From an uncultured Burkholderiales bacterium (GTDB lineage Bacteria; Pseudomonadota; Gammaproteobacteria; Burkholderiales; Burkholderiaceae_C): 38,635 nt of DNA. The stretch lies in assembly GCA_903844385.1 (NCBI GenBank), contig CAIMTJ010000032.1, positions 1-38,635 on the forward strand. The letters are read 5' to 3'. Positions 1 to 7,758 of the stretch are shown piece after piece. The translations under genes and the position numbers were made by a program. The notes beneath the pieces were generated by a model. It saw only the letters and a list, made by a program, of their open reading frames with translations, searched no databases and was not told where the DNA came from. Each line of letters opens with the position of its first letter. Positions within the stretch are counted from its first letter, which is position 1.

Positions 1-2
1 GT

Positions 3-8
3 TATAAT
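3..8 (+). promoter_or_regulatory. -10 box of a promoter cut by the window edge
   Basis: A perfect TATAAT lies 37 bases before the ATG of the J-domain gene. The matching -35 would lie outside the window, so only half of the promoter can be judged. The placement predicts a 5' leader of about 30 bases. Confidence 0.45.
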
Positions 9-45
9 GACTTTTTATTAAAGCCACTTTTTAATTGCTGTGATC

Positions 46-726
46 ATGGCAAAGAACTACTATGAATTGCTAGGACTGCACTACGAAGCCGAAGACATTG
101 TCGTTCGAGCGGCTTACAAAGCTTTGGCCCAAAAATACCATCCAGACAAGTCCCCCAGCAATGCTGAACAAGCCACGGTCATCATGACCCAGTTCAGCGA
201 AGCATTTCAAGTGCTCAACGATCCCAAGTTGCGCAAGCGCTATGACGAGGTCTTGAACCGCAGGCCATTCAGTGAGCCCCAACCCAACTCAAGGTCTAAG
301 TCACAGGACGCATCTACTGCTCGTCCATCAAGTCCACAAGCCCATGCGTCTGAGCACAGATCAACGGACTCGCAAACCAAAGCTGATCACGAGCAGAACG
401 CCACTCAGCCCAACTTTTCGTCCAAACAATCTCAAAGGTCACAAGAACGCGAAAAGCCCTTTGATTTTGAATCTGACGCCAACGGTGAACATGATGCTCA
501 GTTTGCGGTGAAATTGACTCATAAATTGATTGAAAAAATACAGGCCAATCAGATCGATGAGGGCCATATCGTGAGTCTTTTTGAAAAGCTTTTTCAACAA
601 TCTCTTACGATTCATCACGGCATGCTCAACAGTTACACCTTTGTGCATTCGGGTAAAAAATACACCCACAACTTCAGCTCTTTAAAAACGGCCATTTTAA
701 GACGACTCCAAGAGGCCTGTGTTTAG
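46..726 (+). CDS. Small J-domain (DnaJ-like) co-chaperone
   Basis: The protein has an N-terminal J domain of about 65 residues: the YYELLGL start, an HPD motif at residues 32-34 counted from this ATG, and a closing KRYDEVL helix. J domains stimulate the ATPase of DnaK-type Hsp70 proteins. The Gly/Phe region, zinc fingers and C-terminal substrate domains of true DnaJ are absent. A Ser/Gln/Pro-rich linker (about residues 75-145) leads to a short C-terminal region, rich in charged and aromatic residues, that I do not recognise. An in-frame GTG six bases upstream (position 40) is possible, but the ATG gives the usual MAKNYYELLG beginning. No strong Shine-Dalgarno is visible. This is a specialised J protein whose Hsp70 partner and client cannot be told from the window. 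Confidence 0.85.
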   Translation: MAKNYYELLGLHYEAEDIVVRAAYKALAQKYHPDKSPSNAEQATVIMTQFSEAFQVLNDPKLRKRYDEVLNRRPFSEPQPNSRSKSQDASTARPSSPQAHASEHRSTDSQTKADHEQNATQPNFSSKQSQRSQEREKPFDFESDANGEHDAQFAVKLTHKLIEKIQANQIDEGHIVSLFEKLFQQSLTIHHGMLNSYTFVHSGKKYTHNFSSLKTAILRRLQEACV

Positions 727-784
727 TTTGAAGGGCATCGAGTTAAGCCTTTGATGTGCGCAAAGATAGTGCACAATACTCTTT

Positions 785-1642
785 ATGAAAACACCCCCTA
801 GACTAGAGCCTTTGCTAGAAGAAGGTTTGATTGACACCGTTGTGAGGCAACTCATGAGTGGCAAAGAGGCCATGGTGTATGTGGTTCGGTTGGGTGAAGA
901 GACCTTTTGCGCCAAAATTTACAAAGAGGCAACCCAACGCAGTTTTCGCCAAGCGGTGGACTACACAGAGAATCGAAAAGTTAAAAATTCACGTCAAGCA
1001 CGTGCCATGGCCAAAGGCACCAAATTTGGCCGCCAAGCGCAAGAGGCCGCTTGGCAAAGTGCCGAAGTGGATGCCTTGTATCGTTTGGCCGATGCGGGAG
1101 TGCGTGTTCCTAAGCCCCACAATTTTTGTGAAGGCGTGCTTTTGATGGAGTTGGTCACCGATGCCAATGGGGATGCCGCTCCTAGACTCAATGATGTTCA
1201 ATTGTCAGCCCAAGACGCATTGCGCTACCACGCCGCCTTGATCAAGGAAGTGGTGAGGATGCTCTGTGCTGGTGTGGTGCACGGAGACTTGTCTGAATTC
1301 AATATTTTGATGGCGGCAGATGGTCCTGTCATCATTGATTTACCGCAAGCTGTCGATGCAGCAGGCAACAATCATGCGCAGCGCATGCTCATGCGCGATG
1401 TCACCAACCTGCGCCAATATTTTGGGCAATTCCAGCCCTCACTGTTGTCGACCAATTACGGTCCTGAAATTTGGGATTTGTATGCCCGTGGTTTGCTCAG
1501 TGTAGAGACTGAGCTGACTGGTCAGTTCAAGGTGAAGCACCGCCCGGTTGACTTACAAGGTGTCATGCGCGAGATTGATCAAACCGTTCAAGAAAATCAA
1601 CTCAAGCGTGAGCGGGTGGTGAACTTGAGGCGTCAGCTCTGA
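785..1642 (+). CDS. RIO1-type serine protein kinase
   Basis: The 285-residue protein carries the RIO kinase hallmarks. SGKEAMVY (25-32) is the nucleotide loop, and K44 in CAKIYK is the ATP-binding lysine. HGDLSEFN (166-173) is the catalytic loop with D168, and DLPQAVD (from 185) is the metal-binding segment. RIO kinases are compact protein kinases or ATPases; in archaea and eukaryotes they act in small-subunit ribosome maturation, while the bacterial members are little studied. All residues needed for catalysis appear intact. The gene stands alone, convergent with the MAPEG gene downstream and 58 bases after the J-domain gene. Family assignment is firm; the substrate is unknown. Confidence 0.88.
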   Translation: MKTPPRLEPLLEEGLIDTVVRQLMSGKEAMVYVVRLGEETFCAKIYKEATQRSFRQAVDYTENRKVKNSRQARAMAKGTKFGRQAQEAAWQSAEVDALYRLADAGVRVPKPHNFCEGVLLMELVTDANGDAAPRLNDVQLSAQDALRYHAALIKEVVRMLCAGVVHGDLSEFNILMAADGPVIIDLPQAVDAAGNNHAQRMLMRDVTNLRQYFGQFQPSLLSTNYGPEIWDLYARGLLSVETELTGQFKVKHRPVDLQGVMREIDQTVQENQLKRERVVNLRRQL

Positions 1643-1726
1643 GTGCCATATTCATCACAGACCTTGTGCCTAAGGTCCGAGGCGTCTGCTGACCTCCTCA
1701 GATCTCGTACTTTCCCTTCACGGGAC

Positions 1727-2122
1727 TTATTGCATCAGTACCTTCACCACGCCCCAGAGACCGCCAGCCCATAGGCCAATGCTGCAAAGCATAGCGATGG
1801 CAAATCCCGGACCTCTTTTGCTGGGGTTGGAGACATAGGTCAGTGCATACCATGCACGCGCCAAAAACCACACCAGGCCCGTGACGCCTGCACCCAAGTC
1901 ACCAATCGTGACGGCGTACACCCAAAGACAGGGCAGAAAGACGGCCATGGCTTCCAGTGTATTCATCTGTACCCTGAAAGCTCGATCGAACATTTCATGG
2001 CCGGAGGTGGCTGGCGCCTTGATGTCGTATTTGCCTCTGGCTTGCCCGACTTTGATGGCAGTCCAAAACAGCATCACAACTGACAAGAGGGTGGCCAAAG
2101 CGGTGAGTGGATAAGCTGTCAT
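1727..2122 (-). CDS. MAPEG-family membrane protein
   Basis: A 131-residue, strongly hydrophobic protein with about four predicted membrane helices. It has the MAPEG pattern: an N-terminal helix, a polar loop with FDRAFRVQMNTLE (about residues 45-57), then helices containing WFLARAWYALTYV. MAPEG proteins are inner-membrane proteins related to glutathione transferases and leukotriene C4 synthase. The RxxxNxxE motif in the polar loop is the typical glutathione-binding signature. The gene is convergent with the RIO kinase gene and is the last of the minus-strand series. A -10-like TATAAG lies just upstream on the minus strand (2135-2140), so it may be transcribed on its own. No specific substrate can be given. 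Confidence 0.82.
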   Translation of the reverse strand: MTAYPLTALATLLSVVMLFWTAIKVGQARGKYDIKAPATSGHEMFDRAFRVQMNTLEAMAVFLPCLWVYAVTIGDLGAGVTGLVWFLARAWYALTYVSNPSKRGPGFAIAMLCSIGLWAGGLWGVVKVLMQ

Positions 2123-2229
2123 GGTATGGGGGTTCTTATAAAGTGATCAATTGGCCATTGTAAGAATAAACCCCCGCTTTTTCAAGCGCAGACACTCGTC
2201 TTTTCAGCGAGTTTGAATGAGGGTAAGGC

Positions 2230-2631
2230 TCACCGGTTCTGGGGCGGTGAGTTGACTTGCATAGGGTTCAAGGTCGGTGCTGGTGCGCCATTCGAAATGG
2301 GATAGTCCATAATCGGACCAAACACATTGGGCATGACAATGAGTGACATTCTGAGGTCGAAGAGGACGCGTTGATCGTTATTGATCAATGGGTAAAACGC
2401 CTTGGCTTTGATTTCAATTTCTTCGAGGTCCGAATATTGATGACTCGAGTTGTCCACCAACTTGGCCAAATAAGACAAACCCGTTAAGGGTTCGTTGGGG
2501 GGATGTTGGTCTTTGAATTTTTGTCGAACTTGGTCGTCCACATAGGCTCGTACCGATTCGGAGAACTCAAGCCACTTACCTTCTTGCTGCGGCACCAATT
2601 TGAGATCAACTTGTCGCTGAGTTGAATTCAT
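2230..2631 (-). CDS. Small protein translationally coupled to the ApbE-like gene
   Basis: I do not recognise this 133-residue protein with certainty. It has no signal peptide or membrane segment. The central stretch DLEEIEIKAKAFYPLINNDQRVLFDLRM resembles the helical LTxxQ-type repeat of Spy/CpxP-like proteins (a hydrophobic pattern ending in xxQRxxFD), but it would be cytoplasmic here. The C-terminus is Pro/Asn-rich. Its ATG overlaps the TGA of the preceding apbE-like gene as ATGA, so the two are almost certainly co-translated and probably work together. A weak hairpin (CGCTT-GAAA-AAGCG on the minus strand near 2185) followed by a G/T stretch may end the transcript. Confidence 0.6.
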   Translation of the reverse strand: MNSTQRQVDLKLVPQQEGKWLEFSESVRAYVDDQVRQKFKDQHPPNEPLTGLSYLAKLVDNSSHQYSDLEEIEIKAKAFYPLINNDQRVLFDLRMSLIVMPNVFGPIMDYPISNGAPAPTLNPMQVNSPPQNR

Positions 2632-3581
2632 TGCTGATGAACGCGTCCCTGAGCATCAACGCCCAGGTAAGAAAACCCGCTGGCGGCCAAATAGTCTAGC
2701 GCCCCATCCTCCAAGAGCATGGCGCAGGTGCTGCAGCTTCCCGCCACAATTGCCAAAGGCGCCAACACACTCACACTTTGCCAGCCTTGAACCGGTTGTC
2801 CTGTTTGAGGATTGATGATGTGGCAATAGCGTTGGCCGTCGAATTCGAAAAATCTCTCATAGTCGCCGCTCGTTGCCAAGGCACCTTGGTGTATGGGGAT
2901 CGAGGCCAGGAGTTTGTTGGGATCGCGTGGGTGTTGAATCCCCATGCGGTAAGGCTCGCCACTGAATTTCGGCCCCACCACGCGGATGTCACCGGAGAGA
3001 TTGACAAATCCATGCGCAATGCCCTCACGCTGCAATGTGAGGGCAGCTCGATCAGCGGCATACTCTTTGCCAAATCCACCAAAATCGATCTCCATGCCTT
3101 TGAGCGGTAAATAAACCGATTCGCCTTGTCGTTGTACTTTGCGCCAAGACACGAGTGCAAGCAGAGCTTGCAGGTCATTGGGGAGTGGGGGTGTATTTTG
3201 GTCAAATCGCCAAGCACGCCGCAGCACTCCGCTGGTGATATCAAACAGACCTGAGCTGTTGTCAAATAGCGTCTGGGCGTAATCCAGCAAGGTTTGGGTC
3301 TCAGCGTCGACAGTGACCGGTTCTTGACCACTGGCAGCATTGATACAACTCACGACACTGTGAGGGTCGTAGCGAGAATATTTTTTCTCGATGCGTTTGA
3401 CTTCGTCCACGCACAGCTGAGCAATGCGTTGGAGTTCGAGCTGATTGTATTGATTGGACTCGAGTCTGATCTCTCCAGGCCCAGCCATGGCTGCAAATTT
3501 GACGCCAATGGCCGCATGCGAGGTGTTTTGGGGATGCGACTGATTTGAAGGCATCAAGTCGTTTCGAAAAGAGGGCGACAT
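2628..3581 (-). CDS. apbE: ApbE-like FAD:protein FMN transferase
   Basis: The 317-residue protein matches the ApbE family along its length: SRYDPHSVVSCIN (69-81), GLFDITSG (111-118), EIDFGGFGKEYAADRA (164-179), GFVNLSGDIR (191-200), LATSGDYERF (235-244) and HIINPQTG (254-261). ApbE enzymes attach FMN from FAD to a Thr or Ser of a target flavoprotein. The C-terminal segment that is usually ADAxAT, with a metal-binding Asp, reads AGSCSTC here (280-286). The Asp is replaced by Gly and two Cys are present, as in a divergent ApbE subgroup, so transferase activity is not assured. There is no signal peptide. An alternative start is the Met at residue 10. No obvious flavinylation target such as RnfG or NqrC is in the window; the ATP-grasp gene lies upstream on the same strand. 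Confidence 0.85.
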   Translation of the reverse strand: MSPSFRNDLMPSNQSHPQNTSHAAIGVKFAAMAGPGEIRLESNQYNQLELQRIAQLCVDEVKRIEKKYSRYDPHSVVSCINAASGQEPVTVDAETQTLLDYAQTLFDNSSGLFDITSGVLRRAWRFDQNTPPLPNDLQALLALVSWRKVQRQGESVYLPLKGMEIDFGGFGKEYAADRAALTLQREGIAHGFVNLSGDIRVVGPKFSGEPYRMGIQHPRDPNKLLASIPIHQGALATSGDYERFFEFDGQRYCHIINPQTGQPVQGWQSVSVLAPLAIVAGSCSTCAMLLEDGALDYLAASGFSYLGVDAQGRVHQQ

Positions 3582-3677
3582 CTGAGCTGGGATTCAAACG
3601 AATGAATCCTCAGTGTAATTCAAAACATCACGAACACCACCCCCTGTCAGCTGTCTTGAACCTCTGGTCCAATTGCC

Positions 3678-3701
3678 GAGCCACTCCAATACCAGTGGCT
3701 C
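3678..3701. repeat. Inverted repeat between the ATP-grasp and apbE-like genes
   Basis: GAGCCACT and AGTGGCTC form a perfect 8-bp stem with an 8-base loop. Flanking CAATT/AATTG bases extend the pairing past a 3-base bulge. It lies in the 175-base gap between the ATP-grasp stop and the apbE-like start. No T run follows on the minus strand, so a processing or stability hairpin is more likely than a terminator. Confidence 0.45.
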
Positions 3702-3756
3702 AATTGCCATGCAATCAGGGTGAGTGACACCGGTACCCACCCGTTGAAGACCAAGC

Positions 3757-5256
3757 TCAAACAGTTTCGTTGTGTTTCTTGGGGACAGATGCTGAGGCTG
3801 AAATGGAGATGGATGGGGGGGTCGAGGTCTCAGTTTCTGGCCATTTGGCCGTCGTCATCAGCGTGGAGCCAAAGGTGGCGGTTGCGATTTGAGCCATGGG
3901 GCTTGATGTGCCAGAGCCCGTGGAGTTGTGGGTTGGCTTGGGGGCTGATGAATCAGGCGGCGACATGGCAACACAGGTGCACAGCGACAAATACTGCTCT
4001 GCCGACATTTCGGCATCCAATTTGTTGATGGCAGTGGTCATGATAAAACCGATGCGGTCAGCATTTTCCATGGGCGGGCGAATCCAGTCGCCACGCTTTT
4101 TGAGGATCTCCACACTTTTCACGCCCGGAATGGGGAGTTTGGGTTGGATCACGCGGTTTAACAAGCCCACGGATTTCTCATCGGCGGTGATCCAGCGCGA
4201 GACACTGAATTGTGGTGTGGGGTGATTGATGAAATGCGAATGCACACGAGTGTCTTTGGCACTCAAGGGGTGAACCAATGGGCGCATTCTCTTGCCCAAG
4301 TGCAAATCAATGAGCGAGCTCAGCACGTTATAGCCCAGCGAGTAAGACATGAGTCGTGAGAGCTTGGCCCCCACAAGCCTGGCGTTGATTTCAATCAACT
4401 GGTAGCCCTCATCGGTACAGACCAGTTCAATGTGTGACGCGCCAAAATCAAAGTCCACCGCATCCAGCCACGCAAATAGAGTTCGCTCAAGCGCCTGGTA
4501 TTGACCCACATTGGGATTGAAGCAGCCGCCTCGGATGGCAAAAGAAGGTTCGTCGAAATATTGCTTTTCGTGTACACCCAGCAACTGGTGTTCACCATTC
4601 AATGTAAAGACATCACAACCCAAAACAGGCCCGCGAATGAAGCGCTCGACCAACATGCGGTCGTTGGAGACAACCCCAAGACCATAGTCGCTCATGAGTG
4701 GAAGCATGTCGTGCAATGGACTGATGTACTCCTCCAAATCCCACTCGTTTTCAAGCAGGAAAATATTTTGTGAACCATACCCGTCAGAGGGTTTGATGAT
4801 GACAGGTAACCCCATGAGTTTCACCGCTTCTTGGAGTTCTTGGTTGCTCATGGCCAATGCAAATGGGGCTTGTTCAAGTCCTTTGCTTTGCAGTTGTGAT
4901 CGAACACTGAACTTGTCGCGCAAGAGGGCTACACTGGAAGGATTGAGGAATGGTAAGCCCAATGCCTGGGCCAAACGCGCAGCCTCAATGAGTCGAATGT
5001 CGATGAGACACAGCAAAGCATCAAAGGCATCTCTTTGGTGTAAAGCCTTCACCATGGGGTCCAAGACTGCGGCATCAAAACTAGGTGACTCGACAAGATG
5101 GTGGGCTTTTTCAACCCATGACCACACCCTTGGGTCGCGGCGGTAGATGCTCATGTCACTGGTGAGGAAGGTGAAGCGGTCGCCTCTTTGAATGGCGCAG
5201 CTGAGCAAGTCCACATCGTTGCCGCCGGGTAAGTCGATGATCAGAAGGTGAGACAT
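3757..5256 (-). CDS. ATP-grasp domain ligase of unknown substrate
   Basis: A 499-residue protein with an N-terminal Rossmann-like domain (SHLLIIDLPGGND, 2-14). The ATP-grasp core follows: VIIKPSDGYGSQNIFL carries the ATP-binding Lys and glycine loop, MLVERFIRGPVLGCDVF is the typical lid and adenine region, and IELVCTDEGYQLIEINARLVG holds the Mg-binding Glu and Asn. Such enzymes join a carboxylate, through an acylphosphate, to an amine. The layout is closest to the L-amino-acid ligase/carbamoyl-phosphate-synthase-like group. The last 65 or so residues (coding 3757-3963) are low-complexity Ser/Thr/Pro with an SISISASAS stretch, an unusual tail. AGGA six to seven bases upstream supports this ATG. 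A Bug receptor gene lies upstream and apbE downstream. The substrate is unknown. Confidence 0.85.
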   Translation of the reverse strand: MSHLLIIDLPGGNDVDLLSCAIQRGDRFTFLTSDMSIYRRDPRVWSWVEKAHHLVESPSFDAAVLDPMVKALHQRDAFDALLCLIDIRLIEAARLAQALGLPFLNPSSVALLRDKFSVRSQLQSKGLEQAPFALAMSNQELQEAVKLMGLPVIIKPSDGYGSQNIFLLENEWDLEEYISPLHDMLPLMSDYGLGVVSNDRMLVERFIRGPVLGCDVFTLNGEHQLLGVHEKQYFDEPSFAIRGGCFNPNVGQYQALERTLFAWLDAVDFDFGASHIELVCTDEGYQLIEINARLVGAKLSRLMSYSLGYNVLSSLIDLHLGKRMRPLVHPLSAKDTRVHSHFINHPTPQFSVSRWITADEKSVGLLNRVIQPKLPIPGVKSVEILKKRGDWIRPPMENADRIGFIMTTAINKLDAEMSAEQYLSLCTCVAMSPPDSSAPKPTHNSTGSGTSSPMAQIATATFGSTLMTTAKWPETETSTPPSISISASASVPKKHNETV

Positions 5257-5354
5257 GAAAGGTCCTACTTAAGAGGTTGAAGAAATGAGGTGGGTGGAAA
5301 TTGGGTTTGAATGTGGACGCAGACCCTGGATGGTTGTGACATGGCAGCCTTGCG

Positions 5355-6359
5355 TCATTGGGCCACGAGGCCAGCGAGTTCAATCGAGTGGCCCCAATGC
5401 TGCAGTTGATCTTTGACATAGGCCGCCAACTCGGCTGGGGTCGATCCTTTGGACTCAAAGGCTTGCTTGGCAAATTCGGCCTGGGCCTCCTCGCCCTTCA
5501 TGGCTTCGTTGATGGCCAGTGACAGGCGTGAAGCAATCACTGGCGAGACATTGGCGGGCCCAAAAATGCCAGACCAAGGGGTGATGGACAAATTGGGAAA
5601 TCCGAGTTCACGCATGGTGGGTGTTTGCGGCAACAAGGGACTGCGTTTGTCTAAAAAAGTCACCACGGCATTGAGTTTGCCTTCTTTCACAAACTCAAGT
5701 GCATTGGCTGGGGTGCCGAGCATCAACTGAACCCGTCCGGCCAAGAAGTCATTCATGGCGGGTACTTCGCCTTTGTAAGGGATGTGGACCATTTTGAGGT
5801 GGTTGAGTTGGGCAAGTTCTGCCGTTCCCACCACACCCCCCACATTGCCCGAGCCGTAGTTGACCTGATCGGGGTGGGCGTGGATATACGCAATAAGCTC
5901 GTTCAAGTCGTTGGAGGGGATACTGGGGTGCGCGAATAAAAAGAAAGCAAACTTGCCCGTGTTGCTGATGGGTGTGAAGTCATTCAAGACGTTGTAGGGC
6001 AAACTTTTATGCAAATACGGCAGCGCCGACATCGACCCATAGGTGGCCATGAAGAGGGTATAGCCATTGGGCTCAGACTTGGCCACAAAATCAGCGGCAA
6101 TGGCGCCATCGGCACCGGCTTTGTTGTCAATGATGACCGCTTGGCCCATGGACAGCCCCAAGGGCTTGGCAATGGTTCTGGCCACGATGTCGAGCGCACC
6201 ACCCGGTGGGAACGGTACCACCAAGTGAATTGGCTTGCTAGGGAAGTGGGCCGTGCTTTGGGCGTGAGCTTGCGAAACCGTGCACAAAGCCATCGCGGTC
6301 ACGAGCGACACCAAAACGTGAAAGCGATGGAACCGCTGAGTTTTTAGAAAAAATGACAT
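5355..6359 (-). CDS. Bug/TctC-family periplasmic binding protein
   Basis: An extracytoplasmic solute receptor of the Bug (TctC) family. After an N-terminal signal peptide (FHVLVSLVTAMALCTVSQAHAQ), the mature protein opens with FPSKPIHLVVPFPPGGALDIVAR, the Bug ligand loop. NYGSGNVGGV and VPYKG-like (HIPYKGEVPAMND) motifs follow. Bug proteins bind small carboxylates, amino acids or amides in the periplasm. I chose the Met at 6359 because the longer frame (to 6425) would put 22 polar residues before the signal peptide and overlap the next gene. No TctA/TctB membrane subunits are nearby, so this is an orphan receptor, common in Burkholderiales. It is followed on the same strand by the ATP-grasp gene, which may share its transcript. 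Confidence 0.9.
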   Translation of the reverse strand: MSFFLKTQRFHRFHVLVSLVTAMALCTVSQAHAQSTAHFPSKPIHLVVPFPPGGALDIVARTIAKPLGLSMGQAVIIDNKAGADGAIAADFVAKSEPNGYTLFMATYGSMSALPYLHKSLPYNVLNDFTPISNTGKFAFFLFAHPSIPSNDLNELIAYIHAHPDQVNYGSGNVGGVVGTAELAQLNHLKMVHIPYKGEVPAMNDFLAGRVQLMLGTPANALEFVKEGKLNAVVTFLDKRSPLLPQTPTMRELGFPNLSITPWSGIFGPANVSPVIASRLSLAINEAMKGEEAQAEFAKQAFESKGSTPAELAAYVKDQLQHWGHSIELAGLVAQ

Positions 6360-6421
6360 GGAATTTCTTTTGATGACAGGCTGTTCGGGGGTGAGCCGCA
6401 TGGGGTGCTCAATGCAAGGCA

Positions 6422-6940
6422 TCAAGCGGTGGTGTTGATTTTTCCACCCAGCCCCAAAATCGATGAAGCGCTGGGGTTGGAAGGGGGCTGGTAGGCACTG
6501 GTGTTGGCTGCATTGGCTGTCTGTAGGGCAGTCTCTGCGGTGTTCTTGGAGCCTGTGAGCAAAGTGGTCAAGCTGTTGAGTGGATTGTTCGGCGTGGCCG
6601 ACTGGGATGCTGTAGGTGCCTTGCCACCATGCACGTGTTTACCATTCTTGGCTTGCAAGGCCACTGCAATGGCCTGGGCGCTTTTTAAATCCCCCTTTTG
6701 AAGGGCAGCGCCAATTTGTGAAATGGGCGAGTGGGAGTTGGTGATTTTGTCAGTACCGGCTTGGCCACTCGACGCGGCGCTTGCGAGGTTGGAGAACGCG
6801 CTTTGAGCGCCCGCGAGGTCGCCTGCGCTCAAACTGGCAAACAGGGCTTGGGAGCTTTGTTGGCGCTGTTGAAGCGCTGCCGTGTTGCTGCTCGCCTGCG
6901 CGGCCCAGGTGTTGTTGGATGATCCGACACGCATACCCAT
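6422..6940 (-). CDS. Ala/Ser-rich hypothetical protein
   Basis: A 172-residue protein without a recognisable catalytic domain. It contains two similar helical segments of the type SAGDLAGAQSAFSNL (about 38-52) and QKGDLKSAQAIAVAL (about 80-94). These resemble a repeat found in small Burkholderiales proteins built of (K/S)GDLxxAQxA units. The rest is low-complexity Ser, Ala, Asn and Thr. There is no signal peptide. A GAGGA Shine-Dalgarno lies about seven bases before the ATG, so translation is likely. It lies 62 bases upstream of the Bug gene on the same strand. Function unknown. Confidence 0.7.
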   Translation of the reverse strand: MGMRVGSSNNTWAAQASSNTAALQQRQQSSQALFASLSAGDLAGAQSAFSNLASAASSGQAGTDKITNSHSPISQIGAALQKGDLKSAQAIAVALQAKNGKHVHGGKAPTASQSATPNNPLNSLTTLLTGSKNTAETALQTANAANTSAYQPPSNPSASSILGLGGKINTTA

Positions 6941-6953
6941 TGGAGTTTCCTCA

Positions 6954-7139
6954 TCATAAAAGGATGGTCAGCTCCATGGAGCCCACCGATGCAATGACAT
7001 CAGCAATGCCCATGCCATGGGTAGGGGGTTGGCGTGTAAAGTCCCTCAAGTTGACTGGGTTCTCCTCAGTTTCGGGGCGCTTAAGCGTGCTTGGTGTCAA
7101 AAATCGGCTCTCAATGGGAGGACCGCTTGACGCTGTCAT
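6954..7139 (-). CDS. Possible small protein upstream of the Ala/Ser-rich gene
   Basis: A 61-codon frame from ATG 7139, extendable to a TTG at 7175. It ends 13 bases before the next gene, with its stop inside that gene's ribosome-binding region. It has no recognised domain; the middle is Pro/Arg/Thr-rich and the end hydrophobic (SVGSMELTILL). AGGG lies three bases from the ATG. An AT-rich stretch with a TATACT element (7198-7203, minus strand) lies upstream and could serve as its -10. It could be a real small gene, a leader, or chance. Confidence 0.3.
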   Translation of the reverse strand: MTASSGPPIESRFLTPSTLKRPETEENPVNLRDFTRQPPTHGMGIADVIASVGSMELTILL

Positions 7140-7657
7140 GAGCCCTATCCGAGGGGCTTGTGACTTGACCCTCAATTCAAAAAATCAACCATAAAGTAGT
7201 ATAAAAAATTACCAATAGAATCCTTATGGGGTATTGAATGGGAGGAAATAGTCTCGCCCAACGAGGCTCTAAAAACCGGGTTGGGAGAGCACAAAGTTCA
7301 CTCCGAGCGGCGAGCCAAGGTCAACGATTGCAATGCCCGTGACGCCCAGGTGTCCAGGGCTCGATGGGCGTTGTTCAGGCCGACTTGGTCAGCGGCAAAC
7401 AACCGGCAAGGGGTGTAAAGTGGCCGCCCAAGAGGCAAAGAATTGCCATCGTGTGGCCGAGTTGCTTCATGAATGGGGGTCAGAAGCGACAAAGACGCCA
7501 AGCGGCGCATCGGTCGCAAAGCTCGATCACGCTCAGACTTGAAGTCCACGAGGTGCCGAATGCGCTTCACCTGGTCGAGCAAATGGGGCTGTTCGGTGTG
7601 CTCAACATGATGGAGATCATGACCGTGAACAATTTTGATGGCCCCAGGGCACGGGTC
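7140..7657. other. Gene-poor stretch before the catabolic block
   Basis: I find no recognisable gene here. There is an AT-rich patch at 7176-7225 and an open minus-strand frame ending at 7298 (TGA at 7298-7300) that stays open past 7660 without a convincing start or known motif. The plus-strand frame 7364-7762 is also unrecognised and runs over the ribosome-binding site and start of the ABC receptor gene. The stretch may be the remains of a decayed gene, possibly the missing regulator of the block that follows, but nothing in it proves this. Confidence 0.35.
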
Positions 7658-7686
7658 TTCAAAAGTGGATGGGGATGTCGTATAAA
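7658..7686 (+). promoter_or_regulatory. Candidate sigma-70 promoter of the catabolic block
   Basis: TTCAAA (7658-7663) and TATAAA (7681-7686) are separated by 17 bases. They match the -35 consensus at four of six positions and the -10 at five of six. Transcription would start near 7693, leaving a leader of about 65 bases before the receptor gene at 7759, which has GGAG seven bases before its ATG. Confidence 0.4.
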
Positions 7687-7758
7687 CTCAGACCCTGTGC
7701 AAAGGCAGTACTGGGCAGAGCATGATGTGTCTCAAAATCAAAAAATCGGAGTTCAACC

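Noticed and set aside
7298-7660. Open minus-strand frame in the gap before the ABC block
   Set aside because: Long without stops but no suitable start, ribosome-binding site or known motif; I considered a decayed GntR-type regulator, but the sequence does not support it.
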